This document shows, in pieces, positions 7,930 through 14,785 of a DNA stretch of 40,397 bases; position 1 is the first letter of the stretch, and every line of letters begins with the position of its first letter. Source of the DNA: Roseinatronobacter ekhonensis (GTDB taxonomy: Bacteria; Pseudomonadota; Alphaproteobacteria; Rhodobacterales; Rhodobacteraceae). The stretch spans positions 1 through 40,397 of the forward strand of contig NZ_UIHC01000030.1 of NCBI RefSeq assembly GCF_900499075.1, written 5' to 3'. Under the pieces are notes generated by a model, which saw only the letters and a list, made by a program, of their open reading frames with translations, was not told the DNA's origin and did not search any database. The translations under genes and the position numbers were made by a program.

Positions 7930-8156
7930 AACCCACCGAAGGCCACGCCAAGCGTGCCGATCTGCCCCAGATGCACCATGCAGCCGAGATGGTCGTGGCG
8001 TGGGATGTTGCGGACGGGGTTGATTTGGGTGAAGCGCTCAAAGCCCTGCAATTAACCGCTGCGCTCAAGATGGCCAGTCATTGCGGCACCGCTCAGACGG
8101 CGGACGCGTTGCGCGAGCTGGCCCATCTCCTCGAACTTCACGGGGGTGCCGTATGA
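7926..8156 (+). CDS. Small hypothetical island protein, 76 aa
   Basis: It overlaps its neighbours by ATGA on both sides. It is an all-helical, soluble product (MKPTEGHAKRADLPQM... ALKALQLTAALKMASHCGTAQTADALRELAHLLELHGG). No family is recognised. Its place directly before the primase suggests a replication-module accessory protein. Confidence 0.6.
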   Translation: MKPTEGHAKRADLPQMHHAAEMVVAWDVADGVDLGEALKALQLTAALKMASHCGTAQTADALRELAHLLELHGGAV

Positions 8157-9037
8157 CCGACGCACGCACAATGACCGAATCGCTGGGCGGCGACTGGTTT
8201 CGAAGCTACGGAACCGCCCCGTGCCCTGTATGCCAACAGGCAGGCCGCAAAGAGCAAAACGCCCTAACTTTGGCAGATGGCGACAACGGTCGGTTGATGG
8301 CAAATTGCAAGAAATCCGACTGCGCCTTCCGGGATATAATGGTGATGGCGGGCTTGCGCGGCATTGCCTATCGCGCCCCGGACCCGGCGAAGATTGCCCA
8401 GCGCGAAGCCGAACGGCGGGCCGACGCCCAGCGCCGGGCGGGGCAGGCCGAACGCATCTGGCGGGAAGCCCAGCCCATCGCGGGCACGGCGGCGGCGGCC
8501 TATTTGAGGGCACGGGGCATCAACTGCGCCTTGCCCCATGTGCTGCGCTTTCACGGCGCTTGCTTTCACGGGCCGACCGCCCAGCGCTTTCCGGCGATGG
8601 TGGCGGCGGTGGAGGGCGGCAGCTTTGCGGTGCATCGCACCTATCTGCGCCCTGATGGTTCGGGCAAGGCCGGGCTGGAAGGCGGCGACAAGCTGATGCT
8701 CGGGGCAACCGCTGGCGGCGCTGTGCGGCTCACTGACGGGCCGGGGCGGCTGGTGGTGGCGGAAGGTATTGAAAGCGGCTTGTCGCTTGCCTGTGGCCTG
8801 CTGGATGGCCCCGCAACGCTTTGGGCCGGTCTTTCGACTTCTGGCATTCGTGGGCTGCACCTTCCGGCGCGACCGGGGCGGCTGACAATCGCTTGCGACG
8901 GCGACACGCCGGGCCGCGACGCTGCGCACGCATTGGCCGAACGGGCGCACGGCTTGGGCTGGCAAGTGGGCATCTGCGACCCCGGCGATGGGGCCGACTG
9001 GAACGATATTTTGACAGGAAAGGCGGTGGCGGCATGA
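8153..9037 (+). CDS. Zinc-ribbon/TOPRIM primase-like protein
   Basis: A 294-residue protein starting at ATG 8153. An N-terminal zinc-binding segment has CPVC (about residues 24-27) and CKKSDC (about 52-57), as in P4-alpha/T7-type primases. A basic linker follows. A TOPRIM domain occupies about 190-290, with the acidic motif VVAEGIESGLSLA, the WAGLSTSGI strand and the D-x-D motif TIACDGDTPGRDAA. It matches satellite and phage primases of the Toprim_3 type. The partner helicase is the next gene, overlapping by ATGA. Unlike P4 alpha, the primase and helicase are separate polypeptides here. Confidence 0.85.
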   Translation: MTDARTMTESLGGDWFRSYGTAPCPVCQQAGRKEQNALTLADGDNGRLMANCKKSDCAFRDIMVMAGLRGIAYRAPDPAKIAQREAERRADAQRRAGQAERIWREAQPIAGTAAAAYLRARGINCALPHVLRFHGACFHGPTAQRFPAMVAAVEGGSFAVHRTYLRPDGSGKAGLEGGDKLMLGATAGGAVRLTDGPGRLVVAEGIESGLSLACGLLDGPATLWAGLSTSGIRGLHLPARPGRLTIACDGDTPGRDAAHALAERAHGLGWQVGICDPGDGADWNDILTGKAVAA

Positions 9038-10587
9038 ACGCGCAACCCGGAATGCCCGGCCTCACCCCGAAGATGGCCATCCACGAAATGCCCGGCCTCA
9101 CCCCAAAAATGCCCGCGCCTGTTTCTTTCACCCCTGAGGGGCCGCAACCGCTAGTGCGCGAAATCGCACCCGGTGCAGCCTATCCGGTGGCATCGCTCGG
9201 GCCGCTGCGTGCCGCTGTGGAAGCGGTGCAGGGCGCGACCCAAGCCCCGGTGGCAATTCCGGCGCAATCGGCTTTGGCCGTGGCATCGCTGGCGGTGCAG
9301 GGCTTTGCCAATGTCGAAACCTTGGGCGGCACGCGCCCGCTGTCGCTTTACGCCCTGACAATTGCACGCTCGGGCGAACGGAAATCGGCCTGCGACGCGC
9401 CCTTGATGGCCGGTCTGCGTGCGCATGAAATCGAAGCGGGCCAAGGCCAGCGTGACGCGCTTGGAAGTTGGGAGAATACGCACGCTCTCTGGAAAAAGGA
9501 CCGCGACCGAATCGTGACCGGCAAGGGCGAAAAGCGCGCGACGGCGGCGGCGGACCTTGAAGCGCTTGGACCGGAACCGGCTGCGCCCCCATCCGCTGAC
9601 CGAACCGTAACGGAACCAACCTTTGAAGGGATGACCAAACTTTTCGCCACTGGCAATCCCAGCCTCGGGCTTTTCAGCGATGAAGGCGGGCAATTCCTGG
9701 GCGGGCACGCCATGAACTCGGAGAACCGGCAAAAGACGCTGGCGGCGTTCAATGACCTTTGGCAAGGCAACCCTATACGGCGGACGCGGGCAGGCGACGG
9801 GCACGCGACGCTCTACGGGCGGCGGCTGGCCGTTCACCTGATGGTGCAACCGACCGTGGCGCGCGGCTTCATGGCCGACCCCTTGGCGGCGGACACGGGC
9901 TTTCTGCCCCGTTTCCTGATGTGCGAACCGCCCAGCACCATCGGAACCCGGATGCAGGCGAACACCCGGCCTGATGGTGCGGCGCTGGCAGCCTTTGGCG
10001 GGCGGCTGCGCGCCATACTCGACGCGGCCATGCCAATGGACCCTGACACCCGCGAACTGCGCCCACGAACGCTGCAACTGGCACCTGACGCCCGCGCGCT
10101 GCTGGTGGCCTTTTCGGATGCTATCGAAGCGGCACAGGCCCCCGGTGGGGATCTGGCCCATATCACGGGCACGGCATCCAAGGCGGCGGAACAGGCGGCG
10201 CGCATCGCGGGCGTGCTGACCCTCTGGCGCGATCTAGCCGCCCCCGAGGTGCAGCCGGGCGATATGGTCGACGCAATCAACCTGGCGCAATTCTACCTGT
10301 CCGAAGCTTCACGGCTGGCAAGCGCTGCGCTTGTCTCTGCTGAAATCGACCAGGCCGAAGCGTTGCGGCGCTGGCTGCTACAAGGCTGGCAGGAATCGGA
10401 CGTGCTGGTGCGCGATGTGGTGCGGCTCGGGCCGAACGCGCTGCGCGAAAGCCCCAAGGCGCGGGCGGCGCTGGGCATCCTCGAAAAACACGGCTGGATT
10501 GTGCCGCTCGACCCCGGAACCGTGGTGCGCGGGGCTGCACGCAAGGAAGCGTGGCGCATCGTGAAAGGGGCGGGCGATGTGGTTTGA
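9034..10587 (+). CDS. DUF3987 helicase/primase-like replication protein
   Basis: A 517-residue protein. Residues about 1-35 contain a short tandem repeat (MPGLTPKM twice, 12 residues apart). The DUF3987 domain follows, with a Walker-A-like loop ARSGERKSACD (about 113-123), a Walker-B-like GLFSDEGG (about 212-219), and the conserved QKTLAAFNDLWQGNPIRRTR and GFLPRFLMCEPPS segments. The C-terminal 100 residues look like a winged-helix region. DUF3987 proteins accompany TOPRIM primases in satellites and plasmids and are thought to be replicative ATPases. It overlaps the next gene by 11 nt. Confidence 0.85.
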   Translation: MNAQPGMPGLTPKMAIHEMPGLTPKMPAPVSFTPEGPQPLVREIAPGAAYPVASLGPLRAAVEAVQGATQAPVAIPAQSALAVASLAVQGFANVETLGGTRPLSLYALTIARSGERKSACDAPLMAGLRAHEIEAGQGQRDALGSWENTHALWKKDRDRIVTGKGEKRATAAADLEALGPEPAAPPSADRTVTEPTFEGMTKLFATGNPSLGLFSDEGGQFLGGHAMNSENRQKTLAAFNDLWQGNPIRRTRAGDGHATLYGRRLAVHLMVQPTVARGFMADPLAADTGFLPRFLMCEPPSTIGTRMQANTRPDGAALAAFGGRLRAILDAAMPMDPDTRELRPRTLQLAPDARALLVAFSDAIEAAQAPGGDLAHITGTASKAAEQAARIAGVLTLWRDLAAPEVQPGDMVDAINLAQFYLSEASRLASAALVSAEIDQAEALRRWLLQGWQESDVLVRDVVRLGPNALRESPKARAALGILEKHGWIVPLDPGTVVRGAARKEAWRIVKGAGDVV

Positions 10588-10921
10588 CGCCTTCGCCAAG
10601 CTGGTGGAAATCGTGGCACCCCCTTGCGACATCCGCGACAACTGCGACACGGGGCGGCAATTCAGTAATTGCTGTGACGTGTCAGTAATTACTGTGTCGC
10701 GGATGTCGCAAGTGTCGCAACGCCCCCCCGCGCGAAAGTCAGAACCCAAGCCCAGCGCCAAAGCCTTCCGGCATGGCGTATCTTTCGCGGGGAAGCCGCT
10801 CACATGGACGGGCCACATTGTTTCGCTGGATGATTGGCGGCGACTGACCGAATGGGAACAGCACGGGCCAAACGGACGGCACTGGAACAGTATAACGCAA
10901 ACATGGGAAGAACCCGAATGA
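10577..10921 (+). CDS. Hypothetical island protein, up to 114 aa
   Basis: The earliest start is ATG 10577 inside the previous gene. A later ATG at 10703 would give a protein starting MSQVSQRPPARKS, but has no ribosome site. The C-terminal half (AFRHGVSFAGKPLTWTGHIVSLDDWRRLTEWEQHGPNGRHWN) looks like a genuine conserved small domain. The N-terminal half (CDIRDNCDT ... SRMSQVSQ) is encoded by the symmetric repeat array and may owe its sequence to DNA function. The stop overlaps the next start (ATGA). Function unknown. Confidence 0.6.
   Translation: MWFDAFAKLVEIVAPPCDIRDNCDTGRQFSNCCDVSVITVSRMSQVSQRPPARKSEPKPSAKAFRHGVSFAGKPLTWTGHIVSLDDWRRLTEWEQHGPNGRHWNSITQTWEEPE
10623..10721. other. Candidate replication origin: symmetric iteron array
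   Basis: Three direct repeats (T/C)GCGACA start at 10625, 10634 and 10643, exactly 9 bp apart. Three inverted copies TGTCGC(A/G) start at 10695, 10704 and 10713, again exactly 9 bp apart. The outer arms 10623-10640 and 10695-10712 are perfect 18-bp inverted repeats. Between them lie CAGTAATTGCTG (10663-10674) and the perfect palindrome CAGTAATTACTG (10683-10694), 20 bp apart and AT-richer than their surroundings. Placement right behind the primase and DUF3987 genes is typical of initiator-bound origins. Operator function is the main alternative. Confidence 0.6.
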
Positions 10922-11124
10922 CTATTTTACGCAAGCGAATTGACCGGCTCGAACGCAACCGCCCGGCGCTTGACGCTGATGTGCCGTTCGAGCTGATAGG
11001 GCTTGCCCCTGATGTGGCCGCGCGCTTCATGGCGGCAAAGGCACAAGGCACCTTTCCGCGCTCACTGTGCGATGCTGATCTGCACGCGCTGGTGGCTTTG
11101 GGTGATGAACTGGGGGTGATATGA
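10918..11124 (+). CDS. Small hypothetical island protein, 68 aa
   Basis: Start ATG 10918 overlaps the upstream stop, and the end overlaps the next ATG at 11121. The N-terminus MTILRKRIDRLERN resembles that of the 74-residue protein at 12183 (MNPLQKRLDRLEAH). Both may be related coiled-coil-starting phage-type proteins. The remainder (ELIGLAPDVAARFMAAKAQGTFPRSLCDADLHALVALGDELGV) is helical. Not recognised. Confidence 0.6.
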   Translation: MTILRKRIDRLERNRPALDADVPFELIGLAPDVAARFMAAKAQGTFPRSLCDADLHALVALGDELGVI

Positions 11125-11540
11125 CCCGTAAAAGCGGACGCAATACGGATGGCACCTTTGGCCCCGGCAATTCCGGCAAGCCCAAGGGCACGCGCCACAA
11201 GGCGACACAGGCGGCGCTGGCCCTGCTGGACGGCGAAGCCGAGGCGCTGACCCGGCAAGCCGTGACAATGGCGCTGGGCGGCGATGCAACGGCGCTGCGC
11301 TTGTGCCTTGAACGCATCGCCCCGCCCAGAAAGGATGTGGCCGTGACCTTCGACCTGCCCCCGATGGAAACCGCCCGCGACGCTGCAAAGGCCGCTGGTG
11401 CGGTGCTGGGCGCAGTGGCCGATGGCGACCTGACACCAACCGAAGGCGCGCATATCATGGCGCTGGTGGAAACCTACCGGCGGACGCTGGAAACATCGGA
11501 CTTGGAAGCCCGGTTGCGGTACATGGAGGAGACGTTATAG
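11121..11540 (+). CDS. DUF5681-domain protein
   Basis: A 139-residue protein. The N-terminus has the DUF5681 signature: a basic, glycine-rich start (RKSGRNTDGTFGPGNSGKPKGTRHKAT) followed by helices (ALALLDGEAEALTRQAVTMALGGDATALRLCLERIAPPRKD). These proteins are often encoded next to phage terminases and may bind DNA. No large terminase follows here. It ends the overlapping island operon; an AT-richer stretch begins just after it. Confidence 0.75.
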   Translation: MTRKSGRNTDGTFGPGNSGKPKGTRHKATQAALALLDGEAEALTRQAVTMALGGDATALRLCLERIAPPRKDVAVTFDLPPMETARDAAKAAGAVLGAVADGDLTPTEGAHIMALVETYRRTLETSDLEARLRYMEETL

Positions 11541-11628
11541 TTTACGGACATAAGGAATCGATGACGGTTGAACTGCGAAGCTTTCATTTCCGTTGTCAAG
11601 TTTGCGTCAGGTATAAAGGGTATCAACA

Positions 11629-12153
11629 ATGAAAACTCGAATAGGAATATTGATTGGTTTGGCTCTTTTTTTGACTGCGTGCGTTGAGACCGCACCAACC
11701 TCGATCAATTCTGCTGCTGAGGATATCTCTATTGAAACAGACAGATTTAGTGGTGAGACTACAATTAGGAGCCCTCTGTATCTAAGCCGACAAGGTTTCA
11801 CAGATACTTTTCCCGTAAAACTTGCTTACGAAGCATCCTTGGATGACGATGGCGAATTGCGGTTCGTCCGTCTCTATGTCGTCGCAACACGCACTGAGTG
11901 GGGTTTTTATAGTTCAGCTATTGGAGAAGATAACTATGAATTTGCCTTTTCAGAGGTAGACCGACAAGTGGATTCAATAGGAGCGATTGTGACCGTAGAG
12001 GAACACTTTTTACTTACGGTTCCGCTGGCTCAACTGGCGTCAATGTCATCAACTGATTATGAAATTAGAGTTTATGGCCGACGTGACAGCGGTGTCTTTG
12101 TAGTGCCGTCGGCTGTTACAAATGCATTCCTGCAAAGGCTGAATAGTTTATAA
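11629..12153 (+). CDS. Lipoprotein of unknown function (island cargo)
   Basis: A 174-residue protein with a lipoprotein signal peptide: MKTR, the hydrophobic core IGILIGLALFL, and the lipobox LTAC with the lipidated cysteine at residue 18. The mature part is acidic and strand-rich (RSPLYLSRQGFTDTFPVKLAYEA, RLYVVATRTEWGFYSSAIGEDNYEFAFSEVD), ending in a helix. The gene is markedly more AT-rich than the rest of the island and has its own 88-bp upstream gap. It is probably an independently acquired cargo gene expressed from the integrated state. A surface role such as phage exclusion is possible, but nothing shows it. Confidence 0.75.
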   Translation: MKTRIGILIGLALFLTACVETAPTSINSAAEDISIETDRFSGETTIRSPLYLSRQGFTDTFPVKLAYEASLDDDGELRFVRLYVVATRTEWGFYSSAIGEDNYEFAFSEVDRQVDSIGAIVTVEEHFLLTVPLAQLASMSSTDYEIRVYGRRDSGVFVVPSAVTNAFLQRLNSL

Positions 12154-12182
12154 TTTATGCAAGCCGAAGTGCGACTGAAAGG

Positions 12183-12407
12183 ATGAACCCCCTTCAAAAA
12201 CGCCTAGACCGCCTCGAAGCCCATCATCAAAAAACGAGCGCTGGCCCTACCGTGATTTATATTTGCGACGCCACAACGGGCGAACCGGGCGCGGCGCTGC
12301 TGATTGGTGGCGGCGGGCTTGCACGCGAGCCGGGCGAAACTGCGGACGCCTTCACGGCTCGGGCATCCGCTGGCCCATCTGGTGCGGTTTATTTTTACCG
12401 ACTATAA
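12183..12407 (+). CDS. Small hypothetical island protein, 74 aa
   Basis: ATG 12183 is preceded closely by AAAGG. The N-terminal MNPLQKRLDRLEAHH resembles the 68-residue protein encoded at 10918. The remainder has a strand (TVIYICDATTG) and a glycine-rich loop (ALLIGGGG). High GC returns in this gene, so the AT-rich lipoprotein gene sits between two phage-type small genes. It is the last gene before attR. Confidence 0.55.
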   Translation: MNPLQKRLDRLEAHHQKTSAGPTVIYICDATTGEPGAALLIGGGGLAREPGETADAFTARASAGPSGAVYFYRL

Positions 12408-12508
12408 AAGGGGCCGTGAGCGCGAGGCAAAGGGTGTATAATTAGGGGGATGCAACGAAGCCTAATGCCGTCTTTATCTAAATAATTCAATAACTTAAAA
12501 GAATTATA

Positions 12509-12524
12509 TGGTGCCCGGGGGCGG
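12509..12524. repeat. attR: 16-bp repeat inside the tRNA-Phe 3' end
   Basis: TGGTGCCCGGGGGCGG, the complement of CCA, discriminator, acceptor strand and most of the 3' T-stem. It is identical to 5403-5418. About 60 bp of AT-rich sequence (12441-12508) precedes it inside the island and could hold integrase arm sites. Confidence 0.88.
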
Positions 12525-12583
12525 AATCGAACCACCGACACGAGGATTTTCAATCCACTGCTCTACCCCTGAGCTACCCGGGC
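12509..12583 (-). tRNA. tRNA-Phe (GAA), intact, island attachment site
   Basis: 75 nt on the minus strand. The 5' acceptor strand GCCCGGG pairs with CCCGGGC, followed by discriminator A and an encoded CCA. The D-arm stem is GCTC/GAGC. The anticodon stem GTGGA/TCCTC contains one G-T wobble and carries loop TTGAAAA, so the anticodon is GAA. The T-arm is GGTGG-TTCGATT-CCGCC. The last 16 nt are duplicated at 5403-5418, so the island has rebuilt the tRNA 3' end exactly. It lies just downstream of yacG. Confidence 0.96.
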
Positions 12584-12679
12584 ACGGGTCTTGTTTGAGG
12601 GGCGGTTTTGAACCTGCCTCACGGGGTAGCGGCTTATTAAGTCAGGCGGGTTTCACTGTCCAGAGGCAATTCGCAAAAA

Positions 12680-12862
12680 CTACCGCGTTTCAGGGGGGTG
12701 GTTGTCATCGGCGTCGGACGGGTCGTCCTCGGCATCTGTCAATGGCACGGGGATGGCATAATCCGCGCGCAGCCAGCGGGCAAGATCGACATCGGCGCAA
12801 CGGCGCGAGCAAAACGGGCGGTAGTCCGCAACCGTTGCTTTGCGGCAGATCGGGCAGCTCAT
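12680..12862 (-). CDS. yacG: DNA gyrase inhibitor YacG
   Basis: 60 residues with the treble-clef zinc finger MSCPICRK...FCSRRCADVDLARWL, which is diagnostic of YacG. YacG binds GyrB and inhibits gyrase. The acidic tail (DAEDDPSDADDN) is usual. The start overlaps the RNase E/G stop (ATGA). gyrB itself is 5 kb upstream on the same strand. Confidence 0.93.
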   Translation of the reverse strand: MSCPICRKATVADYRPFCSRRCADVDLARWLRADYAIPVPLTDAEDDPSDADDNHPPETR

Positions 12863-13896
12863 GGCAGCAGCACAGACAGCGCCACGCGGTCACGTTTGCG
12901 CGTCAGCTCGAAATTGCCCAAGGGGGTAAACCCTGCCAGAACCGTGTCGCGCCCGTCGCGCTTGAACGCCGCGCCCAGCACTTGTTCCAAGACCTGTTTC
13001 TCGCGTTTCGGATAGGGCGCAAGGTCGATCACCACCTGCCCGCCAAGCCCGCGCAGACGCAGTTCGCGCGGCAGTGCCCGGATGGCCGCAATATTGGCTT
13101 TCAGACCGGCGGCGGGGCTGGTGTCGGGACCGGTATTAACGTCCACAGCAACCAGCGCGCGGGTGGGTTCGACCACCATGAACGCCCCGTGCGGCAGCGC
13201 CACTTCGGTGCGGATCAGCTTGTCGAGCGCGTCATCTACCCCGTGGCGCGCGAAGCTGCCTGTCTGGTCGTCGAGCGTGTCGGCATCGACCCAGTCGCGC
13301 CAGGCCAGTTCATGCGCGCCGGGTGCTGCCACCAGCAATTCGGGCGCGCCGGACATATCGGCCAAAACCTGTTCAGCAAGGCTGCGCATCTGGAGGATGT
13401 CATCGGCTACAGTCGCCTCATCCGCGTCCAGACAGGCCGAGCGCAGGATCAGGCCCAGGCTGTCGCCTGCCCCGTCCATGGCATCGCGGGCCAGCGCATC
13501 CAGATCCGCGCGGAGCGCAGCGTCATCTATCTGGCGCGAGATATTCAGCCCCGGCGCATCTGGCGTAACAATAGCGTAGCGGCTTTTGAACAGCAGGCGG
13601 GTGGTGACAGGCACAGCCTTGCCCTGCTCTGCCAGCCCCGTGACCTGCACAAGCACAGGATCGCCCGGTCGCAGGCCTTTGGTCTGGCGCAAAAAGCCAC
13701 TCTGCCCGCCGGGCAGGTCCACGAACACGCCGCCCATGCCCTTCATGGGCCGGCCCAGCTTGCCGCGAAACAGCGTTTCCGGCGGGATAACCCACTCGGG
13801 CGGGTCTATCAGGAAATCGTCCAGAAGCCCGTCAACCATAAGGGCGGCAGCTTGCCGCTCCCCGATCTGGTCCAGCGCGATCACACTGCCCTTCAT
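12859..13896 (-). CDS. Ribonuclease E/G family protein
   Basis: 345 residues from ATG 13896, which overlaps the maf stop by ATGA. The N-terminal part holds an S1-like stretch ([36 protein letters not shown]). The catalytic domain shows the metal-binding VAVDVNTG and the later VVIDLAP, with [20 protein letters not shown] and [10 protein letters not shown] near the end. It is far shorter than RNase E and lacks the long C-terminal scaffold and the CPxCxG zinc link. It therefore resembles the short alphaproteobacterial RNase G-like proteins found before yacG. Role: RNA processing. Confidence 0.85.
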   Translation of the reverse strand: MKGSVIALDQIGERQAAALMVDGLLDDFLIDPPEWVIPPETLFRGKLGRPMKGMGGVFVDLPGGQSGFLRQTKGLRPGDPVLVQVTGLAEQGKAVPVTTRLLFKSRYAIVTPDAPGLNISRQIDDAALRADLDALARDAMDGAGDSLGLILRSACLDADEATVADDILQMRSLAEQVLADMSGAPELLVAAPGAHELAWRDWVDADTLDDQTGSFARHGVDDALDKLIRTEVALPHGAFMVVEPTRALVAVDVNTGPDTSPAAGLKANIAAIRALPRELRLRGLGGQVVIDLAPYPKREKQVLEQVLGAAFKRDGRDTVLAGFTPLGNFELTRKRDRVALSVLLP

Positions 13897-14462
13897 ACGC
13901 TCCACCTGTAGCCTGCCGCGCGCAACAGCGCCGCCGTTTCCATCGCGGGCAGGCCCATCATGCCGGTATACGACCCTTGCATCCACGGGATGAAGGCCGC
14001 GCCGAGCCCTTGGATGGCGTAGCCGCCCGCCTTGCCCTGCCATTCGCCAGAGGCGAGATACAGGTTCACCTCGTCATCTGACAGGCGTTTCATCTTGACG
14101 GCGCTGACCTGCGTGCGGGTCCACACCTGCCCGCCGCGCCGCAGAGCGACCGATGTGATGACATCGTGCCGCCGTCCCGACAGCTTGTGCAAGAACGCCG
14201 CCGCCTCGCCTGCGTCGGCGGGTTTGCCCAAGATACGCCGCCCCAGCGCGACGGTGGTGTCGGCGCAGAGCAGCAGATCATCCGGGTCGGTGGAAATCGC
14301 ATCCAGCTTGGCGCGGGTCACGCGCTCACAATAAGGGCGGGGCTGTTCACCCGTCAGCGGGGTTTCGTCTATATCCGCCGCAACCACCCCGTCTGGGGTG
14401 ATGCCAAGTTGTGCCAGAACCTCTTGCCGTCTTGGGCTGCCAGAGCCGAGAATCAGGCGCAT
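13893..14462 (-). CDS. maf: Maf nucleoside-triphosphate pyrophosphatase
   Basis: 189 residues starting [20 protein letters not shown], the Maf substrate loop, with the catalytic ADTTV region and the [13 protein letters not shown] box. Members hydrolyse non-canonical or methylated NTPs, or dTTP/UTP, to monophosphates. The exact subfamily specificity is not resolved here. It begins 4 nt after infA and overlaps the RNase E/G gene. Confidence 0.93.
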   Translation of the reverse strand: MRLILGSGSPRRQEVLAQLGITPDGVVAADIDETPLTGEQPRPYCERVTRAKLDAISTDPDDLLLCADTTVALGRRILGKPADAGEAAAFLHKLSGRRHDVITSVALRRGGQVWTRTQVSAVKMKRLSDDEVNLYLASGEWQGKAGGYAIQGLGAAFIPWMQGSYTGMMGLPAMETAALLRAAGYRWSV

Positions 14463-14466
14463 GGCG

Positions 14467-14685
14467 CTACTTGAAGCGGTAATTGATCCGCCCCTTGGTC
14501 AGGTCATAGGGGGTCATTTCCACCTGAACCTTGTCGCCAACCAGAACACGGATGCGGTTCTTCCGCATCTTGCCTGCCATATGCGCATTGATCTCATGGC
14601 CGTTTTCCAGCTCGACCCGAAATGTCGCATTAGGCAGGAGTTCTCTGACGACACCGGGAAATTCGAGCAGTTCTTCCTTGGCCAT
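14467..14685 (-). CDS. infA: Translation initiation factor IF-1
   Basis: 72 residues, the standard length, starting [16 protein letters not shown] 14685 is chosen over the in-frame GTG at 14691 because GGAG lies 6 nt upstream. It is an S1-like OB fold with the signature [45 protein letters not shown]. It binds the 30S A site. A separate promoter lies in the 100-bp gap upstream. Confidence 0.98.
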   Translation of the reverse strand: MAKEELLEFPGVVRELLPNATFRVELENGHEINAHMAGKMRKNRIRVLVGDKVQVEMTPYDLTKGRINYRFK

Positions 14686-14731
14686 GGTCACTCCGTCCGT
14701 TATGGGCGCGCATTTGCCGCGCGTGCGGTGC

Positions 14732-14760
14732 TAGATGCGCGCATTGATGCGTTTTTTCAA
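14732..14760 (-). promoter_or_regulatory. Candidate sigma-70 promoter of infA-maf-rng-yacG
   Basis: On the minus strand, TTGAAA (14755-14760) and CATCTA (14732-14737) are separated by 17 nt, about 46 nt before the infA start. The -35 is good and the -10 is moderate. It lies in the only sizeable gap in this gene run. Confidence 0.4.
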
Positions 14761-14785
14761 GCCCAATATGCATGGGCAGGCTTTG

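Larger units (their letters stand above)
5403..12524. mobile_element. 7.1-kb satellite-like integrative island in tRNA-Phe
   Basis: The boundaries are a 16-bp direct repeat, TGGTGCCCGGGGGCGG, at 5403-5418 and 12509-12524. The right copy is the 3' end of an intact tRNA-Phe gene on the minus strand. Inside are a P4-type integrase, an AlpA-like HTH protein, a primase, a DUF3987 helicase-like protein, a DUF5681 protein, five short unknowns and a lipoprotein. No capsid, tail, large terminase, relaxase or conjugation gene is present, so it cannot form particles or transfer by itself. It resembles P4/PICI-type phage satellites or a small mobilisable island. The integrase sits at the end away from the intact tRNA. 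Confidence 0.85.

Noticed and set aside
10623-10721. CRISPR array
   Set aside because: The repeat units are 7-9 bp, have no spacers of regular length and are mirror-imaged; no cas gene is present.
12508-13911. Plus-strand open frame of 467 codons starting in tRNA-Phe
   Set aside because: It crosses a tRNA and runs antisense to yacG and the RNase E/G gene; no protein family is seen.
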